DNA of 64,000 nt from Luzula sylvatica (GCA_946800325.1 OX326958.1:10798001-10862000), one strand, 5' to 3'; positions 1 to 12,084 are shown, numbered from the stretch's first letter. Program-made: numbers and translations. The notes: a model not told the origin generated them from the sequence alone.

Positions 1-1140
1 ATTGAAATTCCGGATTTGCCCGTTGAATTTTCTCCGTCTCCGCGAGGGTATCATAGGTCTAGAAGGAGGAATTTTTCCGGTGCCGATTGAAAAGAAGAAA
101 GTTTCTTTTCTATTATTATTATTTTTTTTTGTAATTATTTTCTTTGTAGGGTTTTTATTGAATGTAAATTCATTTTGGGGGATGTTATGATTGCTCGTTA
201 CTCATTGAAAGAAGTCAATGAAGAATAGTGAAGAAGAATATTATCTTCTTGCCGAAATGAAAATGTCATGCGTTCCCTTTAAAACCTAAAAAATATTAAT
301 GTTCTGATTTTTTAAAGTGTTAAATGAAAATGGACCCTATTATTAATTTCTCCATATCCTTTAAGCAAAATTTGACTTGACCAGAAACTGAGAATAAAAA
401 TGAGTTTTTTTTGTTGTTGAAGAAATCTGAAAAATATTAAGTATTTTTGATAATTTTTTGAAAAATTATGGGGTTTTTGAAATAATTCCCCTGTATAATT
501 TAACAAAAGCCTTGTCCAAATGATTGAATTTTAAAATTGTCGCTTCTAAATGGCCAGGTGATATGATATGATATCACCTATTACTTGATATTCATTTATT
601 TATTTATTTTTGTTCACTATTCATAATTGACTTGTTTTTTTTTTGAAGGTAGTAAGCATTGCTTACTATATTTTTCATTAAACAAAAAAAGAAAAAAAGA
701 AAAAGTTACATCTTTAGAAAGAAAAAGAAATTACGTTCCATAAAAGAACAAATCAAAATCCTAATACAAATCTAGGATTTGTGGCCGTCGATGCCATTAA
801 CGTCGTCTTACGTCTTGTGTATTTCAAAAAACTTCTCTGTCATTCAATTGGTATATAGATGTGCCGTGACGATCTAAACATTTATTTACACATCAATCAA
901 TTTCTTTCACATTGATCGAGAAACTTCAATCATGCCGAACCATGGTCGGATCAAAAGTCTGTCTCCAATCGATCGAGGATTCTTTGCTTGACGATCCGCC
1001 TTCAAGATGTGTGGCCATCATTGCCGTTGAAGCTTGAAAACGAGACCGTGACCATGATCATCACTGCCGTGGCTGTAGTCTTTGCATAAACATCGCTATA
1101 GAAGCCGTAGTTTAGCATGCTAGAAAATGAGCCCACGTAG
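1..1140. other. AT-rich spacer, no gene
   Basis: Mostly AT-rich sequence with homopolymer tracts. The short reading frame at the left edge (2-190) is low-complexity at its end and has no recognisable domain, so it is not called. Nothing else is supported here. Confidence 0.5.
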
Positions 1141-1314
1141 GTTGGAGAGGAATTGAAAGCATGGGGAGCTGATTCCTTACAAATCAGACACGATTTCCTT
1201 GATTCGGTCCACGATTTGCAAAGATTAAGATCTCAATTGCTTTCTCAAATCATGCCTCAATGCTGCATCGACTTATCTCACTCAGGTTCCTCAATTTCTG
1301 ACCCGATTCTTTGA
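1141..1314 (+). pseudogene. Coding-like shard of unknown origin
   Basis: A 57-codon open stretch with no ATG at its start reads ...ELKAWGADSLQIRHDFLDS... and ends at TGA 1312-1314. Its composition is balanced and helix-forming (charged and leucine-rich), unlike the surrounding AT-rich DNA, so it looks like a piece of a captured or decayed exon. I do not recognise the family. A stop codon lies directly upstream in frame (1138-1140), so it is not the start of an intact gene. Confidence 0.3.
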
Positions 1315-1334
1315 CCAAAGCCAACCACGAAGCT

Positions 1335-1790
1335 ACTCGCTGCGAACGGTGATGCTGGCTGCTCGTTGCGGTGGATCGACGCTGCTCCCTGCGATGGATC
1401 GACCGACATTGCTCACTACGATCAACACTTCTTTTTGCTCGCTGCGATACACACTGCTCGCTGCGATCGGAGCTAACTGTGAGAGCCCAACGGAGGGGGA
1501 GGGGGAGGGGGGAGGGAGATCGGTCTCAGAGAAGGAAATTAAGTGTCGTGGCCAGTGGCCGTCTCTCCTTGGCGCCGAGTTGCCGGTTTGTCGTCGGACT
1601 TTGCTGTCTCGACGCTTTCATGTGTGTGGAGGCAGAGGTGGGGTTAGGGTTTGAGCGAAGGTTAGTAGGTTAGGGGATGGGGACAGGGGTAGGGAGGCGG
1701 GAGGGAGGAGGTTGAGGATGGAGGTGGAGGTGGAGGTGGAGGTGGAGTTAGCAGGGGTCAGGGTGGGGGGTGGAGGCGACGCCTCCACCC
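1335..1790. repeat. Degenerate tandem repeat followed by purine-rich G tract
   Basis: Bases 1345-1475 carry repeated variants of a CTGCTCGCTGCGATCGA-like word. Bases 1490-1790 are strongly G/purine-biased and include perfect GGAGGT hexamers at about 1709-1745. Reading frames crossing this tract (1349-1654 and 1371-1673) are overlapping low-complexity translations and are not called as genes. Confidence 0.7.
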
Positions 1791-1799
1791 CAATTTGAC

Positions 1800-3705
1800 C
1801 AATTTTGTTTTCCTTCGCTCTTTTAGGGTTTTGGAAGAGAGAGAGGAGTTTTTTTTATTCCGTTGAAAATTATGAATTTGAGAAAATTTATGATTTGAGC
1901 AAATTGTGGAGGCAGAGGTGGAGTTTTTTTTATTCCAATTGACTTGTTATAAATTTATGATTTGAGAAAATTTAGTCAAGCTTGTATGTAGTAGTTATGT
2001 CTCTTTACTCCGTTGAAAATGACAACTTCTTTTCAAATTCAATTTTGGCAAAAAGACTTGATTTTTTTTCTAAGTAAGCTGGAATCCAAAAAAAAAAAAT
2101 TACAACCTAAAATACAGCTAACAAAATATTATCCTGAACTATATAAAATATTATGTCGAACTATACAAAATATTATTCGATGTATTGTGCATGACGAATC
2201 GCGTCCATACACAATTTCGGATAAAATGTTGTCTGACAGACACACGCTCTCCGACATACGTTTTTTGACACGATTTTAAGATATTGTTCTAACAGTTAAA
2301 ATATATTATTCTGCAAATACAAACATATTATACTGAATTCTTAACTGAATTCCTAAACTAGATTCACCGTTGCAATTCCCGTACATATTAATTGAATTAA
2401 AAAAAATTATGTACATTCTTTACAACTGGTTATGCCCATAATTGCTCTCAATTATGCTTCCTAAAAACAACACACTTTTTACAAAAAAATAAATCCATTA
2501 TTTTGTCCTTTTAGTAGCCTTTTTAAGATATTTTCTATGAAAGTGGAAACTTGACATGATTTCTTGTTATAATTTCATCATCTCTTGCAATTTTTGGGGA
2601 AATAAGAAATTTACGAAGGCAGACGATTTTCAGAATATTCAGAAAAGTTGAGGAGTTATTTGTAAAATTTTCCTTGAGAAGGTGATGAACATGACATCCA
2701 GCTATGTACTATATAAATTTCTATTTTCTAATTCGTAATTATGTACCAGTTACGATTAGATTTCGTCATTCAGTACTCTTTAAGCATTGTCAAATTGAAT
2801 GAATTTTTAATTCGAGTTTGAACACAATTTAATTTGATTTCTCAAAGACAGCAATCTTGACTTGCTAAGCCTCTTTACATTCGCTCAGAAAGAATCTCTT
2901 CATTTCACATCTATCCAAATTACTTTAATCAGAGATCAAAATATTTCATCATTTCAATTCAACATCTCAAGATAATTGAACACCCTAAAAGTCTCACATG
3001 CATATTATTTTTAATACTAAATTAATTCAACACTTTTTTTGTTTTTATATTTTACACCACCTTCCTCAGTAGGTGTTGAAATCTTGGAAAAAATTGAACC
3101 GTATACATACTTAAAAGAAAATATTAACATAAAATTCAACTTTCAAAAATATTCACAAATCTAACAAAACCGGATTCTGTGGATTCCGAGAGTCCGGTCA
3201 AAATCCTCCATTTACATTGGCTTGGTAAATTATATTATTTGTTAGAAAATATTAGCTACCATAATATTAATTTTATGACTACTAAAATATTAATTTACAT
3301 ATTAGAAAAATGATATTAGTTTAAATTAATATTCTTGTCCAAAAGCTAATATTATTTTTCCAATGAATAAAATAATATTTTGATAACTACAGAAATAATA
3401 TTCTCGGATGTACTAAGACAGACAAATTGAAATCAACTAAAATTCCGTTTAGCTTGTGACCTAGGACAAAGTTCTTGTTCCCTAAATTTCTTAAGTACAA
3501 TTATTTGTTCAATTTTTTCGAGATTAATTTCGGGTCAAATTGATCTTTAGTTGGAGAATACTTGGTTTAATTCAAATCCACATGGAAAGTATATATAAAA
3601 ACAGATAGATTTAACTATTGGGCCCAAAGCCCATATGAACAAAATACTATATTAAAGATAAATAGTACCAGCCCAAATTCAAAATAAATACTGTTGAAAT
3701 GAAGA
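1800..3705. other. AT-rich spacer, no gene
   Basis: No supported gene or RNA. It contains short AT-rich repeats such as clusters of AATATT words at 3230-3410. The small reading frames here have no domain and no coding bias. Confidence 0.5.
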
Positions 3706-3710
3706 AAAAT

Positions 3711-3829
3711 AACGGCTATGATTATTGGATACCCTTGTAATAAAGACTGTATTGACCGTTTGAGAATAGAAGTATCCAGTATCCAATGCCCAACGGCTAG
3801 TTTTTTAATCACCATTCTCTTTTAAATAG
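3711..3829 (+). promoter_or_regulatory. Phytocyanin promoter: MSA-like elements and TATA-like box
   Basis: Three AACGG cores lie within 90 bp: AACGGCTA at 3711-3718, TCAAACGGTCA on the minus strand at 3753-3763, and CCCAACGGCTA at 3789-3799. The last matches the plant mitosis-specific activator consensus YCYAACGGYYA exactly; this is the MYB3R binding site of G2/M genes. A TATA-like TTTAAATAG lies at 3821-3829, followed by a pyrimidine-rich leader typical of plant core promoters. The start codon is at 3915. The motif match is seen; the regulation is inferred. Confidence 0.5.
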
Positions 3830-3914
3830 AGCCCTCCCCAATCTCCCCTCCTCCTCCATCAATCACCATTCACAATCTTTCTCCCTTCCAAGTAAATCAA
3901 ATCCTCTCGCTCAA

Positions 3915-4552
3915 ATGAACTCCTCGATTTCTTCGTCAATCTTTGTCCTCTGTTTCGCAATTGCTCTTGGCATTTTCGTAAGAGCAGAAGCTAAGGAGTT
4001 CACGGTGGGAGGCAACGAAGATTCATGGTCCGTGCCTTCATCCTCCTCTTACACTCTCAACAAATGGGCCGAAGCAAATCGTTTCAGAGTAGGAGATTCT
4101 CTCGGTAAGCACTTCAAATCCTTTGAATTGAATTAATTCTCTCAAAACAATTCAAATAATTTTATATATCTCCTCTCGGTACAGTGTGGAAGTACGATCC
4201 GTCAAAAGATTCGGTGTTGCAAGTCACGAGAGAGGGCTATTTAGCTTGCAACGCGACAAATCCGATTGCATCGTACACGAACAAAACCACTATCGTGACG
4301 CTAGTCCACTCCGGCGCGTACTATTTCATAAGCGGAAACGCTGAGAATTGTCAGAAAGGCGAAAAAGTGATCGTGGTTGTTATGTCTGAAAAACACTCGC
4401 ATAGAAGTATCGCGCCTGCACCGGGTCCCGCTTCCTTGCTTCGGGAAGCTCCGGCGCTGGCTCCAGTGACCGGGGCTTCGGATAGAGTGGTTGTTGGGAG
4501 ATTTGTAGCGGGGTTCGTGGTTGTTTTGGGGGTTTTGGGATTAGGGTTTTGA
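3915..4552 (+). CDS. Early nodulin-like protein (phytocyanin), two exons
   Basis: CDS join(3915..4104,4185..4552), 185 residues. The 80-bp intron has GT at 4105 and AG at 4183-4184, and the join gives the continuous family motif DSLVWKYDP. Residues 1-26 are a signal peptide, about 27-130 a plastocyanin-like domain, about 140-163 a Pro/Ala/Ser-rich arabinogalactan-type stretch (SIAPAPGPAS), and the last 20 a hydrophobic GPI-anchor signal. Cys85 and Cys119 should form the fold's disulfide. N-glycosylation sequons are at 86 (NAT) and 96 (NKT). The usual copper ligands are replaced: SKDS where a His is expected, YFIS instead of YFIC, and ENC instead of HC. That points to the non-copper ENODL branch, not uclacyanin or stellacyanin. 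Expected location is the outer face of the plasma membrane. Gene is intact, and its start is the first ATG after the leader. Confidence 0.93.
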
Positions 4553-4783
4553 GCTGATTTGTTATGTTAGAATTCTTTTGTTGGTTTTTATTTTTTGGGA
4601 AATTCTTTGGTTAAAACATGATGTTATGTTATTTAAAAATATAATGTTATGCTAGGATTTATTTGCTGGTTTTTATTTTTGGGAAATTCTTTGGTTAAAC
4701 AGTGTTATATTATTTAAAATTTAATGTGATATGAGGATTTAAATTAATGGTACAAAGCATATCAATTTTGTTTTGATTTAAAA

Positions 4784-5430
4784 CTAGGAGAATATTCGCG
4801 TTACGCGGTGTACATGTTAATTATGTTTTTCATTATAATACAAATTACACATTTTTATGATAATATTAACAATGTCGTCTTAAAATAAAATTATTTGAAC
4901 TCATGTATCTATGATTATACATATATTTTATATTATGATAACAAAAAATTCATTTTTTATTTAAATAATAACAACTAGATTAGTATCATTATATAAAAAT
5001 ATAAGAGATATAATACAACTTTACGAAAAAACATAACATCAAATATTATATTATTTTTCACAATATTTTATATAATATTTAATATAAAAATAATGCATCA
5101 TACGACATATGTAGTAACACACACTCTTAATTATATACTACTAGTATTTGTTTATTGATTAAAAAAAATGAAAATTATAAATATATCAAATTTAATAGTT
5201 GAAGTAATTTAATAGAAAATATCAAAATTAAATTTACAATAAACATAAATACAAATTATTTTATATCATTCGATTTTATTTTTAAATTTTACATTTTTTT
5301 TAGAATATCTGATAGATGTTTATAAGTTTTTATTTAATGGATAAACTATTTTTTTAATTCTATTAGTTTTAAAAATTCTAATATTAAATTTGTTTGGTTA
5401 AAAACACAAATATAATCTACTATTATATGG
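4784..5430 (-). mobile_element. Helitron-like element (minus), 3' end at 4784
   Basis: Read on the minus strand, the sequence ends in a GC-rich palindromic stretch (CACCGCGTAACGCG) followed shortly by CTAG with T next to it. This is the CTRR-T ending of plant Helitrons. A diverged copy with the same end and AT-rich body starts at 26046. The 5' TC end was not located, so 5430 is only the point where duplication homology starts; the element probably continues into it. No Rep/helicase coding is visible. Confidence 0.45.
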
Positions 5431-6084
5431 AATTCTTATCTTCAATATCTAAGTCAAAAAATATCTAAAAAATCACAAAATTGAAATCATGATGCACAAC
5501 TTTTTGAGTATTTTCGAATAAATTATTTTCGCGTGTATTCTATTACTAATACTTCCGAGCACACAAAATAAAAGTCGTGATTTTTGAAAGTATTAATTAT
5601 AAACAACATCAAACATCAAGAATATTTATACTCAAAATGTCATGGCATAAAAAAATACAGAATAATTTATCCAAAATCAAACAGTTATAAATAACATTCC
5701 ATATAAAAAATGCAACAAAAATGTATACAAAAAAATTATATCTTCATATAAGTAGAGATTCTACTAACAAAACAATGTCAGCAATCAGAGCAAATCTGCG
5801 TAATCGCGCCAAATTTTTCCTAATTAAAATAAATAATACATAATTAAAAATCATTATATAATATAATTACAGGGCTAAGAGAAAGAAAATGACCAATTGT
5901 GGTATGGCACAATATATCCTCCTACATCGAGGTAAAGGAAAAAAACATAATTTTCTCTCCTTAAATCACTGAATTCTGATCGAGTAATATGCATAGCCGG
6001 CCTAAATTTATATTCACATATTTCCATCGGATTTTACTAAAAGAGTAGTGATGTATACTTCTAGTACTTTCTCCCCACATTTTT

Positions 6085-6252
6085 GATGACGTTGATATGA
6101 TTTAACACCTTCAAAATTAACACACAAAAACATGATTTAACATTTTAATTTATGATTTAATTTTCTTAATTTATGTTTGAACATATAATTAAGATGTTAA
6201 ATTATGAATTAAAATATTAATTTTTAAGGTGTTAAATCATACCCACGTCATC
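6085..6252. mobile_element. Foldback MITE, with a partial second copy beside it
   Basis: Inverted ends GATGACGTTGATATGATTTA and its near reverse complement (ending at 6252) enclose an AT-rich 168-bp body. A second, incomplete copy begins at about 6341. The flanking ATTTCCATCGGA...AAAAGAGTA sequence is also repeated (about 5999-6135 and 6256-6390), so this segment upstream of the 6627 gene has been tandemly duplicated. Copy B has a much shorter equivalent around 45640-45720. Confidence 0.55.
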
Positions 6253-6483
6253 GTATAGTCGGCTAAATTTATTCATATATTTCCATCGGACTTTACCAAA
6301 AGAGTAATGATGTACATCTCTTAATACTCTCCTCCCACATTCTTGATGACGTGTATATGATTTAACATCTTCAAAATTAACATAAAAACATATTTTTATT
6401 AAGATTTTAATTCGTGAATTAAAATATTAATTTTTAAAAATTACAGTCGGCTAAAATTATTCACATGGTTTTACCAAAATTAA

Positions 6484-6519
6484 ACGTGGCAGACCTGCAC
6501 ATGATCAACGCAACGTGTC
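6484..6519 (+). promoter_or_regulatory. Pair of ABRE-type ACGTGKC motifs upstream of the 6627 gene
   Basis: ACGTGGC (6484-6490) and ACGTGTC (6513-6519) lie 108-143 bp upstream of the start codon, in the same orientation and 29 bp apart. Both are retained at 45715-45721 and 45744-45750 in the duplicate. ACGTGKC is the ABA-responsive element bound by bZIP ABF/AREB factors. Whether this gene responds to ABA is inference. Confidence 0.4.
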
Positions 6520-6626
6520 TTTAACACTCCCTCCCCTTCCGGAGAATAATAATAATCTATGGATCTATAGATATGGATCATGAGACTGAGAGAAAGCGTT
6601 GGTGAGAGAAAGGATCAAACTCAAGC

Positions 6627-6962
6627 ATGTCGAACAAAGCAAATAAAGACTGGAAAAGCAACGTGGACCCCCACATGATGAGTTCCGAAGAACTCCGCAA
6701 AGCCGGCGCCGAGTCCTCGAAGAGGCCTCGCCATCCCGGCGAGGTGCTTCACCAGCGGAGCCGGGTTCCGTACAGTACTGTGGCCATGACTGTAGGAGGA
6801 TTTTTCATAGTCGCGGCAATCGGGTACGGAGTTTTGTACTATCAATCTAGGCCCGGCACTTCGCCTGCTGATGTGGCGAAGGCTACCGTGGCACCCGATT
6901 CGTTGTCGAGTCGCGATGTTGAGAAACTCGGCAAGAGTAGCAAGACTAATGGTGCAAAATAA
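6627..6962 (+). CDS. Small single-pass membrane protein (plant-conserved, unknown function)
   Basis: 111 residues, single exon. The N-terminal half is hydrophilic (NVDPHMMSSEELRKAGAESS, then a basic RPRHPGEVLHQRS stretch). Residues about 51-71 (TVAMTVGGFFIVAAIGYGVL) form one transmembrane helix, and the C-terminal tail is charged and ends in KTNGAK. No signal peptide is evident, so it is probably a small tail-exposed organelle or ER protein; the location is inferred. Small uncharacterised plant proteins of this layout are familiar, but I cannot assign a function. The ATG sits in AAGCATGTC. A frameshifted copy lies at 45846-46182. Confidence 0.8.
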   Translation: MSNKANKDWKSNVDPHMMSSEELRKAGAESSKRPRHPGEVLHQRSRVPYSTVAMTVGGFFIVAAIGYGVLYYQSRPGTSPADVAKATVAPDSLSSRDVEKLGKSSKTNGAK

Positions 6963-7595
6963 TGGTGGCGATGATTTTTTTTTAAATGTTTTCGAGGTCG
7001 ATCTCTCCTTTTTATTTTCCTTTTTATTTCTTGTGGAACTCTTCATATAATAAAGGAAGATTTAATGTTTTCTAGAATATTTTTTTTAAATTAAATTTAA
7101 GGCTCAACTATCCACACCTAAGTTGCTGAGAAAACAAAAAAATTTAACATAAATGAAATAAAAAATTGTGATTATTTACAAAATAATTCGTAACGAAATT
7201 TCAAGTTGCATCATTGAAGATGAACTGAAATTTTCATTTGTTGGGGAAATTCAAACCTTTATATGTGATCATGTTTACTAAGCTGTTTTAACTTTCATAT
7301 TTTCTAATGTCTTTCACAAAACAAAATACCTTTCATAGAAAAATGAACATATCAACAAAAATATGGTAAAAAATAGAAAATACTAAAATATTATAATTGA
7401 AATTACAAAATTGTTTAAATGAGAAAACTCAAATCATGCATCATCAATGACATGATCATACAAAAGTAATTTTATATATTTCTGAGGATTTTGCCCCCAT
7501 CTATTTTCAATCATATTTTTGGCGATACCTAATCGCGACACAAGTTCAAAGCACATTTTGGAAATATTATTTGCCAAAATTACAATTTCAATATT

Positions 7596-9282
7596 TTAAA
7601 AATTCCTTCCCTTCGAAACAAATTTATGATTAGCCCCCTGAAACAAAAGAAAATTATTTCCAGTCTTTCCCCAATGATCCTTATTCCTCTCTAAAAACCC
7701 CCTAAACAATTTTTCAAGTCTCGGATCTACCTCGAACCCTTTATTTCTCATCTCGCCATAAAACTCGATAGCTTTTGGTATCCATCCATATTTCACCAAC
7801 CCTCGTACCAACACAATATAATGTAACCGGTACGGTTCCACCTCGTATTTTCTCATCTCGTACCAGATTCTCAATGCATTCCCAGCCTGATTCGATCCGA
7901 AGAAATTTTCTAAAAGTAAAACAAAAGTGTTCACACAAGGCCCACATCCAATTTCCTTCATTTTCGTTAAAATATTTAAACTTTCTTCAATTCCCTCTCC
8001 CTTCAAAAAAGCGTGAAAAGTTTCCAAATTAGGGTTTATTCCCTTACCCCTCATTTCGTCGAACACCTCACGTGCATCCTCTAATTTACCACCATCACAC
8101 AATGCGATTATCATGTTGTTGTAAGTTTCCAGGTTAGGATTTAAACCTGCTTCGTGAATTTTAGCAAAAATATTTGTCGCGTCTTTCAAACAATTTTCTT
8201 TTGTTAAGATATAAACGAGAGAATTATATACTTCGAGAGGCGGGTCCCACCCTCTCTTTTTCATTTCATCGTAAAGTCTCAGAGAATCGAATAAATTACC
8301 GACCTTTGAGAAACAAGTAATCATGTGCGAATAAGAATATAAGTCGGGGGTAATACAGTAATTTGCCATCTCTCTCCAAATTCGTTTTGCTTCGGTTATA
8401 TCAGGCATTATATTGCACCATCCGTTTAGAATAACGTTGAAATTTCGTGAATTGAGAGGGAAAAACTTTCTGTTTGTGAGAAGCAATTCTTCGGCCTCTT
8501 CTATGTTTTTGTTTTCGCACAAGGTTTCGAGGAGGGATGCAAATATTTCTGAATCGGGGGTTATTTTGAACTTTTCCATGTTGTGGAATGTTTTTATTGC
8601 TTTACCAGGCTGATTTGCAGCTGCGTACCTGAAAAATCGGTATACAATTTCGTATTTATCATATTTGCTGGTACAGTAATAAAATCTGGTACAGTAAACC
8701 TTAAAAAAGGAAAAAATTGAATCAATGGAGGTACCTATCCATCATGATGAACATTGCTCGTGGTGTGAGGACTCCATTTTTGTACATTTTGCGTACCAAA
8801 TACCAACCCATATCAAACCTTTCGTTCTTGACCACAACCCATATGATGAAATGCCAAGCCCAAGGACAGTTCAAAACGCACTCTTCTCCCCATCTGAAAG
8901 CAAGAAGAGCTGATTCCCAATCGCCTTTCAGCTCCCACAAGACATTGCATACCAACTCCTTGCTCGGTTTTACTGACGAGGAACTGTTTAGCATAGATAA
9001 AGCTTCTTTCTTTGAAGAGGAGAGAGATTTCGCATTGGCTAGGAGCTGGAGAAAGGACTGGAAGTCCGAATTGGAGAGAGAATTGCTGTCCTCGTCTGGG
9101 TCGGGCTGGAAATCGCTTGAGTAAGGCGACGGGAAGTAATAGGAACTGTAGAAGGAGACTTGAGCAGGCAAGCGAAAGGACGTGACTGGAGGACTGGAGA
9201 CGAAATGGAGATCTGGCGAGTGATCGGAAAGGAGAAGAAAATATCGAGAGGCACGTCGGAGAAGAACGGAGGCGAAGGCCAT
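7596..9282 (-). CDS. P-class pentatricopeptide repeat protein, two exons (intact copy)
   Basis: Minus-strand CDS complement(join(7596..8628,8735..9282)), 526 residues. Exon 1 runs from ATG at 9282 to 8735. The 106-bp intron has donor GT at 8734-8733 and acceptor AG at 8630-8629. The junction reads MDRYAAANQPGKAIKTFHNM without a frame break. The first 30 or so residues (MAFASVLLRRASRYFLLL) look like a mitochondrial transit peptide. About eight degenerate 35-residue PPR motifs follow from about residue 185 to 505, for example LETYNNMIIALCDGGKLEDA and LEVYNSLVYILTKENCLKDA. No E, DYW or SMR domain is present. PPR proteins bind organelle RNA; the target here is unknown. The start was chosen because the upstream in-frame ATG (9378) would place 32 non-conserved residues before the transit peptide. 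Copy B is inactivated, so this is the functional one. Confidence 0.93.
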
Positions 9283-9378
9283 TGGAATGACAGTGAAGCT
9301 GTGAAGGAGACCACCGAGCAGAAAAAAATATTTGTAGTCAAAACGGGAATTCCAATTCTGGGTTATTAAATTAAGCAA

Positions 9379-10329
9379 CCTAAAATCCAGTTATTGGTAA
9401 ACCCGGGAATTCAGTTTCCATGATATAATCGATCTAGAATCTGGTTGTCATCAAACCAGGAAACAAAAAGCAAACCCGGAAATCTTAAATCATACTAATA
9501 TGGATCTCATCTCGCGAACTCGCTTCGCTTCGATGTAAAATTTTACGATTTATTTTAATACCAAATACTGAATGATTCAATAAACAAAATCAATAAAAAA
9601 GTTATCTTAGAATATCCAGTAACTTTTTTATTTTAATAAAAGTATTTTACAGGATACTCCAAAATAATTTTTATGAATTATCTTCTGAACTATTCATAAT
9701 GAATTGAGTACTTTTTTTGACACAAAAAACATGGAAAATTCAACACTGAATATATAAATATGGAGGATTGCTGGTGCACTCCGAAGAAAATGAACTCTCG
9801 AACGTTGCGTTGAATCACAATCTATCACGTGACAAAACACAACATTAAAAAAAAGGAACGATAACAAATAAGACGAGCGGCCGTTTTTTATGGACAACGT
9901 CTAATATTCATACAATATTATTTATTTTCATCGTACTGAACCATATATGGAAAAAAAAAATCGTATCCGAACAGATCGGATTCAGAACCATATATCTATT
10001 TAGGGGTATGAATCCGAATTTAGAAGTTAAATTTCTGATGGATCCGGATACTATTCGGATCCGAATAAAATTTGTAAATAAATCCTCGTTTTGTCGAAAT
10101 CACGATCTCGTTCATTACAATACCAAATAAACAATAACTTTGTTTTAAATTCATAGTAAGACTTAGTTGTCAGTAACTTAATTTCACTTAATAGACAATT
10201 TACAAAAATAAAAAATCAAGTTGTAATAATTGATTCATACATTTTACTTTTTAGTGTACACAAAAATTGCATTAAAACAATTGATATACTGTTTATATTA
10301 ATTAAAATTAACAATTAGATATTATAAAG
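9379..10329. other. Spacer shared by both duplication copies
   Basis: AT-rich, alignable with about 48790-49690 in copy B. It contains repeated 'AAACCCGGAATTC'-like words just upstream of the PPR gene (9400-9490) and 'GGATCCGAAT' words around 9960-10070. No gene is supported. Confidence 0.55.
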
Positions 10330-10679
10330 CAATGTTTTAAATAACGTGTAGCGGCACACAACGTTTTGACGTTTAATTTAGCGGTTAGCGTTAGCGGGCG
10401 ATATAGCGGCGTTTCAGCATCCATCGGATTTTGATCAAAATTATTATTTTTATAATACTACAGTATGCATACGAATATAATTTAGCGGCCCAATATTATA
10501 AATAAAATTATATCAAATGCTTATTTATATCAACCTCACAAATTAACATAAATTAAAAATCCATCTCTAAGAAAAATATATTATTATTATTATTATTTAA
10601 TAACAATAAATATTATTGTATAATAATAATAATAATTATTATTTCTTATTATTACTATTATGTAATAACAATTTCAGGA

Positions 10680-11503
10680 GCTAGTTAGTTAATTAGTTAG
10701 TAATTATTATTATTATTAAATAATAGTTAGTTAATTAGTTAGTTATTTTGTTTATTTGTTTAATTAGTTAGTTATTTTGTTTATCTGTTTAGCTAGTTAG
10801 TTAGTTAGTTAATTAGTTAGTTATTTTGTTTGTTTATTTAGTTAGTTAGTTAGTTAGTTAATTTCTTAGTTAATTTCTTAGTTAATTTGTTTAGTTAGTT
10901 AGTTAGTTAGTTAATTAGTTAGTTATTTTGTTTATTTGTTTAGTTAGTTAGTTAGTTAGTTAATTTGTTTGTTCGGTTAGACAATTAGTTAGTTAATTAG
11001 TTAGTTATTTTAATTGTTTGTTTAGTTAGTTAGTTAATTAGTTAGTTATTATGTTTGTTTGTTTGTTTGTTTAGTTAGTTAGTTAGTTAATTAGTTAGTT
11101 AGTTAATTTGTTTGTTTGCTTAGTAAGTTAGTTAGTTAGTTAATTAGTTAGTTATTTTGTTTATTTAGTTAGTTAATTAGTTAGTTATTTTGTTTGTTTG
11201 TTTGTTTAGTTAGTTAGTTAGTTAGTTAGTTAATTAGTTAGTTTGTTTAGTTAGTTAGTTAGTTAGATAGTTAGTTAATTAGTTAATTATTTTGTTTATT
11301 TAGTTAGTTAATTAGTTAGTTAGTAAATTAGTTAGTTATTTTGTTTGTTTGTTTGTTTAGTTAGTTAGTTAATTAGTTAGTTATTTTGTTTGTTTGTTTG
11401 TTTAGTTAGTTAGTTAGTTAGTTAATTAGTTAGTTATTTTGTTTGTTTGTTTAGTTAGTTAGTTGGTTAGCTACTTAATTTTAGTTATTTTAGTTTATTT
11501 GTG

Positions 11504-11541
<38 letters not shown>

Positions 11542-12070
11542 ATTAGTTAGTTATTTTGTTTATTCGTTTAGTTAGTTTGTTTGTTAATTAGTTATTTTGT
11601 TTGTTTGTTTAGTTAGTTAGTTAGTTAGTTAATTAGTTAGTTATTTTGTTTGTTTGTTTAGTTAGTTAGTTAGTTAGTTAATTAGTTAGTTATTTTATTT
11701 GTTTATTCAGTTCGTTAGTTAGTTAGTTAATTACTTAGTTATTTTATTTGTTTGTTCAGTTAGTTAGTTAGTTAGTTAATTAGTTAGTTAGTTATTATGT
11801 TTGTTTGTTTGTTTAGTTAGTTAGTTAATTAGTTAGTTATTCCGTTTGTTTGTTTAGTAAGTTAGTTAGTTAGTTAATTAGTTAGTTATTCTGTTTGTTT
11901 GTTTAGTTAGTTAGTGAGTTAGTTAGTTAGTTATTTTGTTTGTTTGTTTAGTTAGTTAGTGAGTTAGTTCGTTAATTAGTTAGTTATTTTGTTTGTTTGT
12001 TTAGTTAATTATTTAGTTAGTTAGTTAATTTGTTAACTATTATGTTTGTTTGTTTAGTTAGTTAGTTAGC
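10680..12070 (+). repeat. GTTA/GTTT tetranucleotide higher-order satellite
   Basis: About 1.4 kb in which runs of (GTTA)n alternate with (TTTG)n. The compound unit reads roughly (TTAG)3-7-TTAATTAGTTAGTTATTTTG-(TTTG)1-4-TTTAG, recurring every 40-70 bp with varying run lengths. Almost all of it is one-stranded in base bias (G and T on the plus strand, little C). It ends abruptly at about 12060 in the inverted words AGCTAAACAGATAAACAAAAT. Confidence 0.9.
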
Positions 12071-12084
12071 TAAACAGATAAACA

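Noticed and set aside
1349..1673. Overlapping 100-codon reading frames in the GC/purine-rich tract
   Set aside because: Two frames are open at once over tandem repeats and G-rich low complexity; no domain, no splice context, no start context.
6621..7046. 141-codon minus-strand reading frame opposite the small membrane protein gene
   Set aside because: Shadow of the plus-strand gene: its open part covers the conserved coding region in antisense and the rest is leader or trailer sequence.
8717..9124. Plus-strand frames over the PPR gene
   Set aside because: Antisense of PPR exon 1; the minus-strand frame carries recognisable PPR repeats and matching splice sites.
10680..12070. CRISPR-like or telomeric array in the GTTA region
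   Set aside because: Not the plant telomere unit (TTTAGGG) and no regular repeat-spacer structure; a tetranucleotide satellite inside a transposon, in a eukaryotic genome.
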